Shown: one piece after another, positions 8,462 through 17,572 of the stretch
Layout of the letters: each line of letters starts with the position of its first letter
Numbering within the stretch: the stretch's first letter is position 1
Origin: an uncultured Faecalibacterium sp.
GTDB lineage: Bacteria > Bacillota > Clostridia > Oscillospirales > Ruminococcaceae
DNA length: 51,760 nt
Assembly: GCA_934561555.1 (NCBI GenBank)
Contig: CAKTGQ010000016.1
Coordinates: 1 to 51,760, forward strand
Reading direction: 5' to 3'
Notes under the pieces: generated by a model
What the model was told of the DNA's origin: nothing
The model's database searches: none
What the model saw: only the letters and a program-made list of their open reading frames with translations
Made by a program: the position numbers and the translations under genes

Positions 8462-8992
8462 ATGGAACATCCCTCTCACCCGGTAGAAAGCCACTGGCGC
8501 ACCTCCCTGCGCAACCGCATCATTCAGGCTTCCAGTCTGCTGGAAGTGCTGTTGTCCGGCCTAGTGCTGATCGGCCTGCTGCTCAGCGTTGTGCCGCTCA
8601 TCCGCTGGATGCCCGGCCTGCTGTTCGATGGCAACGAAGCAGAGATCCGCACCTTTCTGGAGCGCAGTCTGGACATCGTGATCGGCATCGAGTTTATCAA
8701 GATGCTGGCCAAGCACAGCCCCGGCAGCAGCCTTGAAGTGCTGCTGTACGCCATTGCCCGCCATCTGGTGGTAGGTCACGACTCCGCTGTGGAGAACCTG
8801 CTCAGCGTGGGCGCGATCGCGCTGATCTTCATCGTGCGCAAGTTCTTCTTTGTCCCGGCTTTCGGAGCGCATCTGCCGGACGGTCACCCCGCGCCGGATC
8901 TTACCCCCGCCCAGAGCGGCATCCCCGCCGACTGGTTCCGTCGGCGGCATTCCGAAGCAAAGGCCGAGGAAGAGACCGAGACAAAGGAATAA
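8462..8992 (+). CDS. PsiE-like membrane protein
   Basis: Encodes 176 residues. Three hydrophobic segments (about 27-49, 67-85 and 107-125) are followed by a hydrophilic, acidic C-terminal tail. The stretch ending AIARHLVVGH, followed by a last membrane segment, resembles the phosphate-starvation-inducible PsiE family, whose biochemical role is not known. The neighbouring PstS-like gene supports a link to phosphate, but both the family call and the link are inferences. AAGGAAGG precedes the ATG. Confidence 0.65.
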   Translation: MEHPSHPVESHWRTSLRNRIIQASSLLEVLLSGLVLIGLLLSVVPLIRWMPGLLFDGNEAEIRTFLERSLDIVIGIEFIKMLAKHSPGSSLEVLLYAIARHLVVGHDSAVENLLSVGAIALIFIVRKFFFVPAFGAHLPDGHPAPDLTPAQSGIPADWFRRRHSEAKAEEETETKE

Positions 8993-9000
8993 GCATACAC

Positions 9001-9046
9001 AAAAAACCACCCCGCGGCGGCCGGTGAAAGGCTGCTGCGGGGTGGT
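9001..9046. terminator. Bidirectional terminator between psiE-like gene and plsY
   Basis: Stem AAACCACCCCGC / GCGGGGTGGTTT. The A-run on its left becomes a T-run for the minus-strand plsY transcript. Confidence 0.85.
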
Positions 9047-9059
9047 TTACTATTTTCTG

Positions 9060-9722
9060 TTATTTTTTGCCGTGACGGCCAAAGCGGTACTCTTTGCCCT
9101 CACGGATGCGCTGGATGTTGGAGCGGTGCATATAAATGACCATCGCGCCCATGATCACAGAACCAATGGTGCACACGGTAAGGTCGGCGGCAGAGTAGCC
9201 CCGGAACACGCCGTACAGGATGGTGAGCACCGGGTAAAGTGCTGCCATAGTCACGCTGCCCAGCGATACCATGCCGGTGGGCAGCAGGCAGGCCAGAAAG
9301 ATGACCGCCAGAAAGGGGATCAGCACCGGCTGGATGGCCAGAATGGTGCCGCCCGCCACCAGCACGCCCTTGCCGCCCTTGAAGCCGAAATACAGGGGCT
9401 TCAAGTGGCCGATAATGGCAAAGATGGCGGCAAGGTACACCGCAAGATAGGGCGAGAGCGTGGTGCTTTCCGGCATCAGGGTAAACAGCCAGCGGCCGAT
9501 GCACACGGCCAGCACACCCTTGAGCACATCCCCGAAAGCGGTAAGTGCCGCTGCCTTTTTGCCGAAGGTGCGCAGCATATTGGTCATACCCGCAGCGCCG
9601 CTGCCGTACTTGCGCACATCATCGTGGTACAAAAACTTGCTGACGAGGATACCGGTGTCGATGCTGCCCAGCAGATACGCCTGCACAGCAGACACCGCAG
9701 CGATGAGAACAGATTCCATCAT
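9060..9722 (-). CDS. plsY: Glycerol-3-phosphate acyltransferase PlsY
   Basis: Encodes 220 residues, a multi-pass membrane protein. It transfers acyl groups from acyl phosphate to glycerol-3-phosphate, the first step of phospholipid synthesis. Visible family motifs are the N-terminal YLLGSIDTGILVSK, then GSGAAGMTNMLRTFG, and the later FGFKGGKGVLVAGG loop. Length matches the family. Two adjacent ATGs follow GGGAGG; the first is used here. It lies 18 bases downstream of der and is probably co-transcribed with it. Confidence 0.93.
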   Translation of the reverse strand: MMESVLIAAVSAVQAYLLGSIDTGILVSKFLYHDDVRKYGSGAAGMTNMLRTFGKKAAALTAFGDVLKGVLAVCIGRWLFTLMPESTTLSPYLAVYLAAIFAIIGHLKPLYFGFKGGKGVLVAGGTILAIQPVLIPFLAVIFLACLLPTGMVSLGSVTMAALYPVLTILYGVFRGYSAADLTVCTIGSVIMGAMVIYMHRSNIQRIREGKEYRFGRHGKK

Positions 9723-9740
9723 CTGAGCCTCCCTGACGTG

Positions 9741-11084
9741 TTATACGTCCTTGGCACCCACCTCGCCGGAACCGCGCTCCCGCACGACCAGACGGATGGG
9801 CGTATGCTCCAGACCAAAGTTTTCGCGGATCTGGTTGATGAGATACCGCTGATAGCTGAAGTGGAACAGGTGCTTTGCGTTCACGAAGGCCACGAACGTG
9901 GGGGGACGGGTGGAGGCCTGCGTCAGGTAGTAGATCTTCAGGCGGCGGCCCTTGTCGCTGGGGGGCTGCATCCGGGCGGTAGCGCGGGCCAGCATCTCGT
10001 TCAAAACGCCGGTGGGCACGCGGGCACCGTTTTCGGCGTCCACATCCCGGATCAGCTGCATCAGCTTATTCACGTTGTAGCCGGTCTGGGCAGAGATGAA
10101 GATGATGGGTGCGTAGCCCATAAAGCTGAAGCACTCGGCATAGCCGCGGCGCTGCAGCTCCATGGTGTTGGTCTCCTTGCCTTCCACGGCATCCCACTTG
10201 TTCACCACAATGATGCAGGCCTTGCCCTGCTCGTGGGCGTAGCCAGCCACCTTGCTATCCTGCTCGGTAAAGCCGACAGTGGCATCCACAAGGATCAGCG
10301 CCACGCGGCTGCGCTCCACAGCGGCCAGGGCACGCACCACCATGTAGCGCTCCAGACCATCGCTGATGTTGCTGCGCTTGCGCAGACCGGCGGTATCGGT
10401 AAAGATGAACTTGCCGTAAGCGTTGTCCACCGGGGTGTCGATGGCATCGCGGGTGGTGCCGGCCTCGTTGGCAACGATCATGCGGTTCTCGCCCAGAATG
10501 CGGTTGGTCAGGCTGGACTTGCCCACGTTGGGGCGGCCGATGATGGCAACGGGGATACGGTCCTCCTCCACCACGGTCTCGCTGAAGTCCAGATGGGCGC
10601 ACACGGCATCCAGCAGGTCACCTGTGCCGTGACCGTGCACGGAAGAAATGGGCATCACCTCGTCAAAGCCGAGGTTGTAGAACTCGTACAGCTCCATGGG
10701 AGCCTCGCCCACCTTGTCGCACTTGTTCACGGCAAGAATGATGGGCTTGTGGCTGCGGCGCAGCATGTGTGCCACGTCCTCGTCGGCTGCGGTCAGGCCG
10801 TTGCGCACGTCCGTGACCATAATGATGCAGTCGGCGGTGTCAATGGCGATCTGTGCCTGCTCGCGCATGTGGGCCAGAATGCCCTCGGTGGCCTTGGGCT
10901 CGATGCCGCCGGTGTCCACCAGCAAAAACTCGTGGCCGTTCCACTCGCAGTTGGCAAAAATGCGGTCGCGGGTAATGCCCGGGGTATCCTCCACAATGGC
11001 AAGGCGCTGGCCGCACAGCTTATTGAACAGGGTGGATTTGCCCACGTTGGGGCGGCCCACCACTGCTACGATCGGTTTGCTCAT
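9741..11084 (-). CDS. der: Ribosome-assembly GTPase Der (EngA)
   Basis: Encodes 447 residues with two tandem GTPase domains, the hallmark of Der: GRPNVGKSTLFNKL near the N-terminus and GRPNVGKSSLTNRI near residue 185. Each has DTxG and NKxD motifs (DTGG, NKCD; DTAG, NKWD), and a C-terminal KH-like domain follows. It acts in maturation of the 50S subunit. The start at 11084 follows AAAGGAGGAG; the longer frame adds 12 residues without support. It belongs to the DUF512-der-plsY run on the minus strand. Confidence 0.96.
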   Translation of the reverse strand: MSKPIVAVVGRPNVGKSTLFNKLCGQRLAIVEDTPGITRDRIFANCEWNGHEFLLVDTGGIEPKATEGILAHMREQAQIAIDTADCIIMVTDVRNGLTAADEDVAHMLRRSHKPIILAVNKCDKVGEAPMELYEFYNLGFDEVMPISSVHGHGTGDLLDAVCAHLDFSETVVEEDRIPVAIIGRPNVGKSSLTNRILGENRMIVANEAGTTRDAIDTPVDNAYGKFIFTDTAGLRKRSNISDGLERYMVVRALAAVERSRVALILVDATVGFTEQDSKVAGYAHEQGKACIIVVNKWDAVEGKETNTMELQRRGYAECFSFMGYAPIIFISAQTGYNVNKLMQLIRDVDAENGARVPTGVLNEMLARATARMQPPSDKGRRLKIYYLTQASTRPPTFVAFVNAKHLFHFSYQRYLINQIRENFGLEHTPIRLVVRERGSGEVGAKDV

Positions 11085-11134
11085 GGGGTCTCCTCCTTTC
11101 TTAAAAGGGGTAAAATACAATAAAAATGGCGTTA

Positions 11135-12472
11135 TCAGCTGCCGCTCTTTCTTCTGCGGGCAATATGCAGGCCGCTGCGCAGCAAGGCGCGGGCTTCGTC
11201 CCCGCCTGCCGTGGGCAGCACCTCTACCTTAACGCCCAGCTGCTGCCCCAGCTGCTCCACCGTGATATCGTCAAGGAAGGTATCCTTTTCCTCCCGCAGC
11301 ATCACAGCCGGGATGCCCAGCGTTTTTGTGGCAAGTTTGCCTGCGCACTGGGCGATGATATCGGTGGCGGTGATCAGGCCGGTCACACCAACATTGCCGC
11401 CGAAAAAGCGGTTCTGGATGGTGTGGACGTGCACGGTAATCATGGGGTACTGGCGGTGCAGCTCCTCCATCATACGGGTGATGAGGGGCGCTGCCATGGT
11501 GCCGGTGACCACGTCCAGCTCCTTGGTGCCGTAGATGCGGTGGGGCTTGTCCAGCTCCGCCAGAAATTCTTCCTCAAACAGGCGCATCATGCCCACGCCG
11601 TTTTCCAGCTGGTCGTAGTCCTCGTAGAACGCCGCCGCAGGGATGGGGCGGCCCGCCTTGAGGTACCATTCATCGCTGGGGTAGATGATACGCTTGCCGT
11701 GGCGGCGCTTGCATTCATCGCCGAATTCTTCCATAATGTCGATGACCTCGGCGCTGGTCTTTGCATCGTAGGGCACCTGCGGGTACAGATTTTTGCGGTA
11801 ATCCGTAATGCCGCAGGGCACGGCCGCAATGCTTTGCACCATGGGGGTCAGCTCCAGCAGGTCGGCAAGGGTGCGGCGCAGCTCGTTGCCATCGTTCACA
11901 CCGCGGCAGAGCACCAGCTGGCAGTTGACGGCAATGCCGCCCTCCACCAGCCGGGGCAGGTACTTGAGCACCTCGCCGCCGCGCTTGTTGGCCAGCATCC
12001 GCACCCGCAGCTGGGGGTTGGTGGTGTGCACTGAGATATTGATAGGGGAGATGTGCATCTTGATGATGCGGTCGATCTCGTGATCCTGCATATTGGTCAT
12101 GGTGATGTAGTTGCCGAACAAAAAGCTCAGCCGCTCGTCATCATCCTTGAAATACAGGCTCTCGCGCATACCGGGGGGCATCTGGTCGATGAAGCAGAAC
12201 ATACAGTGGTTGGAGCAGGTATGCTTTGCATCGCCCAGATAGGTCTTGAACCCGCAGCCAAAGGGACCGCGCTGCGGCCGCTGCACCTCCCACTCCCGGA
12301 TGCCGTCTGCCACCCGGGCCTTCAGGTGAAAGCTGCTGCTGTCGGTATAAAAATCGTAGTCCAGCGAGTCGTTCAACTCGTTATCGTCCACGCTCAGCAG
12401 CTCGTCACCGGGGGCAAGGCCAAGAGCCTCGGCCTCGCTGCCGGCGTCCACCTGCTCGATCCGGATCGCCAT
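11135..12472 (-). CDS. DUF512 / PDZ-domain radical SAM-like protein
   Basis: Encodes 445 residues. A PDZ-like domain covers about residues 1-65. It is followed by the Cys motif CSNHCMFC (C86, C90, C93), spaced CxxxCxxC like a radical SAM cluster, and a C-terminal DUF512 domain. The order and length fit the widespread clostridial family found next to der. Biochemical function is not known. Two ATGs compete: the one at 12478 is only 2 bases from GGAGGT, while 12472 is 8 bases away and is preferred. Confidence 0.85.
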   Translation of the reverse strand: MAIRIEQVDAGSEAEALGLAPGDELLSVDDNELNDSLDYDFYTDSSSFHLKARVADGIREWEVQRPQRGPFGCGFKTYLGDAKHTCSNHCMFCFIDQMPPGMRESLYFKDDDERLSFLFGNYITMTNMQDHEIDRIIKMHISPINISVHTTNPQLRVRMLANKRGGEVLKYLPRLVEGGIAVNCQLVLCRGVNDGNELRRTLADLLELTPMVQSIAAVPCGITDYRKNLYPQVPYDAKTSAEVIDIMEEFGDECKRRHGKRIIYPSDEWYLKAGRPIPAAAFYEDYDQLENGVGMMRLFEEEFLAELDKPHRIYGTKELDVVTGTMAAPLITRMMEELHRQYPMITVHVHTIQNRFFGGNVGVTGLITATDIIAQCAGKLATKTLGIPAVMLREEKDTFLDDITVEQLGQQLGVKVEVLPTAGGDEARALLRSGLHIARRRKSGS

Positions 12473-12497
12473 CTGCATCCACCTCCCTTAAAGAACA

Positions 12498-12528
12498 AGA
12501 AGGGGAAGGCTTTGCGCCCTCCCCTTCT
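12498..12528 (-). terminator. Hairpin after rpmF, probable terminator
   Basis: AGAAGGGG / CCCCTTCT stem followed on the minus strand by TGTTCTTT. The weak T-run could allow partial readthrough into the DUF512 gene. Confidence 0.5.
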
Positions 12529-12564
12529 GTACATAACACCATTATGCCACCAATTACGCGCAAA

Positions 12565-12744
12565 TTAGGCCTTCTTGATGACTTCCTCGCCCTTGTAGTA
12601 ACCGCAGTTGCCACATGCCTGGTGGGGGAGCTTCAGAGAGCCGCAGTTGCTGCACTTCACCAGTGCGGGGGCCTCCAGCTTCCAAACATTGCTGCGACGC
12701 TTGTCGCGGCGGGCCTTGGAAAGATGTCTCTTAGGTACTGCCAT
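12565..12744 (-). CDS. rpmF: 50S ribosomal protein L32
   Basis: A 59-residue gene read directly from the sequence; it is shorter than common ORF cutoffs. It begins MAVPKRHLSKARRDKRRSNV, the standard L32 start. It has a zinc ribbon of two Cys pairs (CSNC and CGNC), so it is the zinc-binding C+ paralogue. It ends in a Lys-rich tail. AAGGAGG precedes the ATG. It directly follows yceD, the usual bacterial arrangement. Confidence 0.97.
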   Translation of the reverse strand: MAVPKRHLSKARRDKRRSNVWKLEAPALVKCSNCGSLKLPHQACGNCGYYKGEEVIKKA

Positions 12745-12767
12745 ATTTTTGCACCTCCTTGATGGGT

Positions 12768-13271
12768 TTATCTGTTCAGCAGTGATTTAAGGATCGCGAG
12801 CCTAGTGTCTACGGGGGCATCGGTCTGCTCTGCCGGTGGGCAGGTGCATTCCGCCTTTTTCTTACCGCACTGCGGGCAAAGCCCGGCGCAGTCGGGGCTG
12901 CAAAGCAGCACCGTGGGAATTTGGAACATAAACTCCTGATTGAGCCATTCGTCCACGTCCAAGTGTCCTTTTTCGTCCAGCGGAAGATCGAAATCCGGGT
13001 CATCCAGATCCCGCTCCTTGACGATCCACTCCGTATCGACTGTCTCTTCCCGCGTGACCGGGTCCAGACAGCGGGCGCACTCTCCGTGCACCGATGCCTT
13101 TGCCCGCAACGTTATCTGGACCTCGTCGCCATCGGTCTGCGCGTCAAAGACGACCGTGACCGGCTGCGGGATCCTTGCGCCGGCATAATCGTACGCAGAT
13201 AAATCACACTGAAACTCTGCATGGTACGGTTTTGCGCCGGTTGTGATAAACTTTCTCAGGTCAAATTGCAT
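12768..13271 (-). CDS. yceD: YceD / DUF177 family protein
   Basis: Encodes 167 residues. The family motif CARCLDPV is visible near residue 65, with a C-terminal Cys cluster (CPQCGKKKAECTC) like that of Firmicute members. YceD homologues are linked to 23S rRNA accumulation and almost always sit before rpmF, as here (23 bases apart). The start at 13271 follows AGAGGTG; the longer frame lacks a ribosome site and overlaps the promoter. Confidence 0.9.
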   Translation of the reverse strand: MQFDLRKFITTGAKPYHAEFQCDLSAYDYAGARIPQPVTVVFDAQTDGDEVQITLRAKASVHGECARCLDPVTREETVDTEWIVKERDLDDPDFDLPLDEKGHLDVDEWLNQEFMFQIPTVLLCSPDCAGLCPQCGKKKAECTCPPAEQTDAPVDTRLAILKSLLNR

Positions 13272-13299
13272 AGTACACCTCTGAAAAGGCTGCTTTGTT

Positions 13300-13328
13300 A
13301 GTATAGCGCCAAAGCAACCCTTTGTCAA
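13300..13328 (-). promoter_or_regulatory. Promoter of the yceD-rpmF operon
   Basis: Minus strand TTGACA, 17 bases, TATACT, near consensus. Confidence 0.88.
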
Positions 13329-13336
13329 CACCAAAA

Positions 13337-13382
13337 CAGGCAGAAAACCGAAAAAATTTATTTTTCTCCGGTCTTCTGCCTG
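13337..13382 (-). terminator. Terminator after the small P-loop gene
   Basis: Imperfect 14-bp stem (CAGGCAGAA with TTCTGCCTG plus inner ACCG/CGGT) followed on the minus strand by TTTTGG. It overlaps the region just upstream of the yceD promoter. Confidence 0.55.
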
Positions 13383-13416
13383 TTGGAAAAGCCTTTAGCC
13401 CTGTTCTTTTATCAAA

Positions 13417-13821
13417 TTACAGGTACTTCTTCACATCATGGGGCAGTGCGGCCTCGTCTGCGCTGACGGTCACAGTGACCTTCACGCTGTCGCCGGCAAT
13501 GGCTGCCATCTCGTCCAGCACAACGCCCAGACGGTTGATATCGTGGTCCAGCACCTTCAGAATGCCGTCAATGTACAGGTCGGTGATGTCGTAGTTGCTT
13601 GCCATCAGGCCGGCCACAAAACCGTACAGCATTTCGCCGCCGGAGATCTTGTACTCGTCCAGATCGATCAGACGTGCTGCAGGAGCGATGTCGTAGGTGA
13701 GCTTCATGCCCTTTTCCACAACAACAACATTGCCTTTGGAGGTCTTGACCGCGTCGTTGATCTGGTCGATCATCGCCTTGGTCTTGCCGGAGCCCTTGGT
13801 ACCAACAATCAGTTTAATCAT
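13417..13821 (-). CDS. Small P-loop ATP-binding protein
   Basis: Encodes 134 residues. The Walker A motif GTKGSGKTKAM is at residues 7-17, and a hydrophobic strand ending in VVLDE (about 101-105) could be Walker B. No further domain was recognised, and it is shorter than typical motor ATPases. GGAGG lies 9 bases before the ATG. It sits 62 bases downstream of pgi. Function unknown. Confidence 0.8.
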   Translation of the reverse strand: MIKLIVGTKGSGKTKAMIDQINDAVKTSKGNVVVVEKGMKLTYDIAPAARLIDLDEYKISGGEMLYGFVAGLMASNYDITDLYIDGILKVLDHDINRLGVVLDEMAAIAGDSVKVTVTVSADEAALPHDVKKYL

Positions 13822-13883
13822 AGTTCAGTCCTCCTGTATTTTCCACGCCTTGCGGCGGGAGATCATTTTTTTACGTTCGGCTT

Positions 13884-15215
13884 TTACTTCAGCTTTGCTT
13901 CCAGCTCTGTGGTCAGACCCTCGTAACCGGGCTTGCCCAGCAGGGCGAACATATTCTTCTTGTAGCTTTCCACGCCGGGCTGGTTGAAGGGGTTCACGCT
14001 CAGCAGGTAGCCGCTGCAGGCGCAGGCACGCCAGAAGAAGTAGATCAGGTAGCCCACATTATAAGCAGACAGGTCGTCCACCTCGATCAGCACCTCGGGC
14101 ACGCCGCCATCGGTGTGTGCCAGAATGGTGCCCTCCATGGCCTTGCGGTTGACCACGCTCATGTTCTGGTTTGCAAGGAAGTTCAGGCCGTCAAAGTTGC
14201 CCTCCAGCGGGTCGATGAACAGATCCTGCGCGGGCTTCTTCACGTCCACGATGGTCTCGAACATGATGCGGGCACCTTCCTGAATGAACTGACCCATAGA
14301 GTGCAGGTCGGTGGAGAAGATGCAGCTTGCGGGGAACAGACCCTTGTTGTCCTTGCCCTCGCTCTCGCCGAACAGCTGCTTGTACCACTCGTTCATCAGG
14401 GTGAAGTCCGGCTCGTAGCATTCCAGGATCTCCACAGCCTTGCCCTTGCGGTACAGGATGTTGCGGATAGCGGCGTACTTGTAAGCATCGTTGTCGGGGC
14501 TCAGTACGGAGAAGCGCTCCATAGCGTCGGCAGCGCCCTGCATCAGAGCGTCGATGTCGATGCCAGCGGCGGCAATGGGCAGCAGGCCCACGGCGCTCAG
14601 CACGGAGTAGCGGCCGCCCACGTCATCGGGAACTACAAAGGTGGGCCAGCCCTGTGCGTCAGCCAGCTGCTTCAAGGTGCCCTTGGCGCGGTCGGTAGTG
14701 GCGTAGATGCGCTTGTTGGCTTCCTCCACGCCCATCTCCTTTTCCAGCAGTTCGCGCAGCACACGGAAGGCCAGAGAGGTCTCGGTGGTGGTGCCGGACT
14801 TGGAGATGACGTTGATGGAGAAGCGCTTGCCTTTGCACAGGCTGATGATGTTGTTCAGGTAGGTGGGGCTGATGCTGTTGCCGCAGAAGTAGATCTTCAG
14901 ACCATCTTCCAGCTCGTTGTGGTACATACCCTTAACGGCCTCCACAACAGCGCGTGCGCCCAGATAGCTGCCGCCAATACCGGCCACCACCAGAACGTCC
15001 GAGTCCTCGCGGATCTTGGCAGCGGCTGCCTTGATGCGGGCAAATTCTTCCTTGTCGTAATCCCGGGGCAGGGTCATCCAGCCCAGAAAATCGCTGCCGG
15101 GGCCGTTCTTGGCTTCCAGCTGCTTGTGGGCGGCTTCTACCTGCGGGTAGATGGCTGCATATTCCTCTTCGCTGATGAAGCTAGAGAGGTGTTTCGTGTT
15201 CAGTGCGACACTCAT
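13884..15215 (-). CDS. pgi: Glucose-6-phosphate isomerase
   Basis: Encodes 443 residues, the size of the short bacterial form. It interconverts glucose-6-phosphate and fructose-6-phosphate in glycolysis. Family motifs are [11 protein letters not shown], the phosphate-binding SKSGTTTET, and [16 protein letters not shown]. The start at 15215 has GGAGG 9 bases upstream; the extra 32 residues of the open frame cover the promoter. The pfkA gene for the next glycolytic step is also in this window, but not linked. Confidence 0.97.
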   Translation of the reverse strand: MSVALNTKHLSSFISEEEYAAIYPQVEAAHKQLEAKNGPGSDFLGWMTLPRDYDKEEFARIKAAAAKIREDSDVLVVAGIGGSYLGARAVVEAVKGMYHNELEDGLKIYFCGNSISPTYLNNIISLCKGKRFSINVISKSGTTTETSLAFRVLRELLEKEMGVEEANKRIYATTDRAKGTLKQLADAQGWPTFVVPDDVGGRYSVLSAVGLLPIAAAGIDIDALMQGAADAMERFSVLSPDNDAYKYAAIRNILYRKGKAVEILECYEPDFTLMNEWYKQLFGESEGKDNKGLFPASCIFSTDLHSMGQFIQEGARIMFETIVDVKKPAQDLFIDPLEGNFDGLNFLANQNMSVVNRKAMEGTILAHTDGGVPEVLIEVDDLSAYNVGYLIYFFWRACACSGYLLSVNPFNQPGVESYKKNMFALLGKPGYEGLTTELEAKLK

Positions 15216-15276
15216 TTTATTAAAACCTCCAAACGATCTGCCGGGCCTTTGCCCTGCGAGGAAATATCTTGGTATA

Positions 15277-15305
15277 AGTGTACCGTTCCCTCCGGGTAAA
15301 GTCAA
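15277..15305 (-). promoter_or_regulatory. Promoter of pgi
   Basis: Minus strand TTGACT, 17 bases, TACACT. Confidence 0.78.
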
Positions 15306-15441
15306 GGTCAAATTCCTTAGATTTCATACAATTTTAATAGTGTTTTTTTGTTTCTTCATCCATATTTGTTCAGGTATCCAACAGCCCTCGCCGGGCGTCC
15401 GGCGCACTTTTGTGCGCTGAAGCGCCTTTTTCGGCACAGGG

Positions 15442-16674
15442 TCATGCGGCGACGCCCCGCAGGCTGTCCCACAGCAGCCGCAAGGCGGTGTCAAAGTCCA
15501 TGCGGGGCGCATCGGCGGCGGCGCACACCGGGTACTCCCCCTGCACCGCTTCGCCGCACAGCAGCTGCGCCTTGCCTACTGTCTGTCCCCGGGTCACTGG
15601 GGCTTCCAGCGCTTCGGGCAGCTTCAGCTGCACGGTCAGCTGCCCGGCGCTTTCAGCAGGCAGCAACGCGGTCTGCGGCAGAGCAGCGTAATCCAGCGGC
15701 ACGGTCTCCTCCGTGCTGCCCTTTACCTTTAATTGCAGCGGACGCTCCTGCGGCAGGGGCACCGGTGCGGCGCGGTAGGCCGCAAAGCCGTAATCCAGCA
15801 GGGTGGTGGCGGCTTCGAACCGCTCTTTGCTGGAAGGTGCCCCCAGCACCACCGCAATGAGCTTCAGCCCGTCCCGGGTGGCGCTGGCGGTAATACACAC
15901 GCCCGCCCCACCGGTGGTGCCGGTCTTGAGCCCGGTGATGCCGTTGTACCGCCGCAGCAGCTTATTGGTGTTCACCAGCTGGGTCTGCCCGCCCCGCAAA
16001 GTGTCCGTCCAGATGCCGGTATAGTGCAGCACCTCCGGGCAGGTGGTCAGGATGGTGCGGCTCATGATGGCCACATCCCGTGCGGTGGAAAGATGTCCCT
16101 CCGTGTCCAGCCCGCAGGCGTTGCGGAAGGTGGTGTGCTCCATGCCCAGCTCTGCGGCGCGGGCGTTCATCTGCTGTACAAAAGCAGGCTCGCTGCCGCC
16201 CACCAGCTCTGCCACTGCCACTGCTGCGTCGTTGGCGGAGGACACACAGATGGCCTTAAGCATCTCGTCCAGCGTGAACTGTTCCCCGGGCTCCAGCCAG
16301 ATCTGACTGCCGCCCATGTGGTAGGCGTGCTCGCTGACCGGCACAGCAGTGTCCATGGTCAGCCGCCCGGCGTGCACCGCTTCAAAGGTGAGCAGCAGGG
16401 TCATCACCTTGGTAATAGAAGCAATGGGCATGGTCTGGTCGGCGTTCATCTCGTAAAGCACCGTGCCGCTGGTCTGGTCGATGAGGATCGCCGCACGGCA
16501 GGGCAGGGTAAGCTGCGGCGGGGTGACCGTCAGGGTCTGCACTGCCGGTTCCGCCTGCGCCTGCACCGCCGGTTGGATGCGCAGTCCCTTGCCCTGCGCC
16601 GTACCGAAGGCCAGTGCAAACAGCCAGAAGCAGACCACCCCCGCGCACAGCAGCGCCAGATTTCTCCGTTCCAT
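15442..16674 (-). CDS. D-alanyl-D-alanine carboxypeptidase (penicillin-binding protein, DacF type)
   Basis: Encodes 410 residues. An N-terminal hydrophobic signal (about 5-25) is followed by the three serine-DD-peptidase motifs: SITK (86-89, nucleophile Ser86), SAN (146-148) and KTG (250-252). A C-terminal PBP5-like domain follows from about residue 290. The enzyme trims the terminal D-Ala from peptidoglycan stem peptides outside the membrane. The start at 16674 follows GGGGAGG by 8 bases; the open frame extends 254 codons further upstream but runs antisense through the next gene. Confidence 0.93.
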   Translation of the reverse strand: MERRNLALLCAGVVCFWLFALAFGTAQGKGLRIQPAVQAQAEPAVQTLTVTPPQLTLPCRAAILIDQTSGTVLYEMNADQTMPIASITKVMTLLLTFEAVHAGRLTMDTAVPVSEHAYHMGGSQIWLEPGEQFTLDEMLKAICVSSANDAAVAVAELVGGSEPAFVQQMNARAAELGMEHTTFRNACGLDTEGHLSTARDVAIMSRTILTTCPEVLHYTGIWTDTLRGGQTQLVNTNKLLRRYNGITGLKTGTTGGAGVCITASATRDGLKLIAVVLGAPSSKERFEAATTLLDYGFAAYRAAPVPLPQERPLQLKVKGSTEETVPLDYAALPQTALLPAESAGQLTVQLKLPEALEAPVTRGQTVGKAQLLCGEAVQGEYPVCAAADAPRMDFDTALRLLWDSLRGVAA

Positions 16675-16804
16675 TCCGCATACCTCCCCGCGCAAACTCT
16701 CTTTTTGCAGTGTATGCCGCCGCCCGCGCCGGTATGCCGCCGGGCAGTTTGCACATTTTGGACACAAAATTTCCGTATTTATATACAAACCGTGAACATA
16801 TCCA

Positions 16805-16833
16805 TTGCAAAATGCTTCATTTTGCGGTATTCT
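16805..16833 (+). promoter_or_regulatory. Promoter of the Tat-type lipoprotein gene
   Basis: TTGCAA, 17 bases, TATTCT, 61 bases before the start. Confidence 0.65.
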
Positions 16834-16893
16834 ATGTTTAGCAGAGAACTTCTGCATTTTGGATGTATTGATTCTTTTTTTGGAGGGATTTTT

Positions 16894-17382
16894 ATGAGCA
16901 CGATTTCTCGTCGTTCGTTCCTGAAACTGGCTGGCGTCACTGCAGTTGCCACTGCCGGTGCTTCTCTGTTTGCAAGCTGCTCCGTTGCTTCCTACCTGCA
17001 GGTGGAACTGGATCAAACTGTTATCGATGAAATCATCGGCAAAATCGATGATGAGAACGAAAAGAAGGCACAGGAAGAGAAACTCAAAACGTATCTTGGC
17101 TATGTGAACCTTGCTCTGGCCGCCCTGCCTCTGGTCAGTGTAACCAATCTCAACAAGGATAAAGCACTGGATATTATCTATCAGGCAATTGATAAGATCG
17201 GTCCCATGTTTAATGTATCGGCAGAGGACATTGCCAATGTCAAAGATATGCTGAACCATTTTGATATCGAGACCGATGAGAACGGCAACCTGCCGAATGA
17301 CGGTTCGATGTACAACAAGATTACCGTTAAGCTTTCTTTGAAGAAAGATGTTGACCCTCAGCTTGTTCTGCTGTGCCTGTAA
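16894..17382 (+). CDS. Small Tat-type lipoprotein of unknown function
   Basis: Encodes 162 residues. The N-terminus has a twin-arginine motif (SRRSFLKLAG) and a lipobox (FASC), so it is probably Tat-exported and lipid-anchored. The mature part is helical and rich in Asp, Lys and Asn, with no recognised domain. Its codon use is more AT-rich than its neighbours. TGGAGGG precedes the ATG. It is flanked by its own promoter and a strong terminator and is divergent from the carboxypeptidase. Confidence 0.82.
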   Translation: MSTISRRSFLKLAGVTAVATAGASLFASCSVASYLQVELDQTVIDEIIGKIDDENEKKAQEEKLKTYLGYVNLALAALPLVSVTNLNKDKALDIIYQAIDKIGPMFNVSAEDIANVKDMLNHFDIETDENGNLPNDGSMYNKITVKLSLKKDVDPQLVLLCL

Positions 17383-17415
17383 TTTGTTACGGCTGTATAA
17401 TCTGTGACCCGATCG

Positions 17416-17446
17416 GGGGATGGACTTTACGTCCATCCCCTTTTTG
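17416..17446 (+). terminator. Rho-independent terminator
   Basis: Perfect GGGGATGGAC / GTCCATCCCC stem with a 5-base loop and TTTTT. Confidence 0.93.
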
Positions 17447-17493
17447 CTGCCTGTTTTTTCAACCCTCTGCCGCCGGGCGGCGCAATTCCGGTC

Positions 17494-17523
17494 TTGCGTG
17501 CTGCCGTTGTTTTGTTATATAAT
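17494..17523 (+). promoter_or_regulatory. Promoter of mtaB
   Basis: TTGCGT, 18 bases, TATAAT, about 50 bases before the start codon. Confidence 0.7.
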
Positions 17524-17572
17524 AAGGAGTAGACCCTATTTTTATCCCATTTTGTGGAAAGGAACCCCCCTC

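Noticed and set aside
8850..11123. 757-codon plus-strand frame opposite plsY and der
   Set aside because: Shadow of GC-rich codons on the other strand; both minus-strand genes are clear family members.
15402..15417. GCGCAC/GTGCGC hairpin after the carboxypeptidase gene as terminator
   Set aside because: No T-run follows on the minus strand, so termination there is not supported.
15733..16893. Long plus-strand frame leading into the Tat-type lipoprotein
   Set aside because: It is antisense to the carboxypeptidase; the real start at 16894 has its own ribosome site, promoter and signal peptide.
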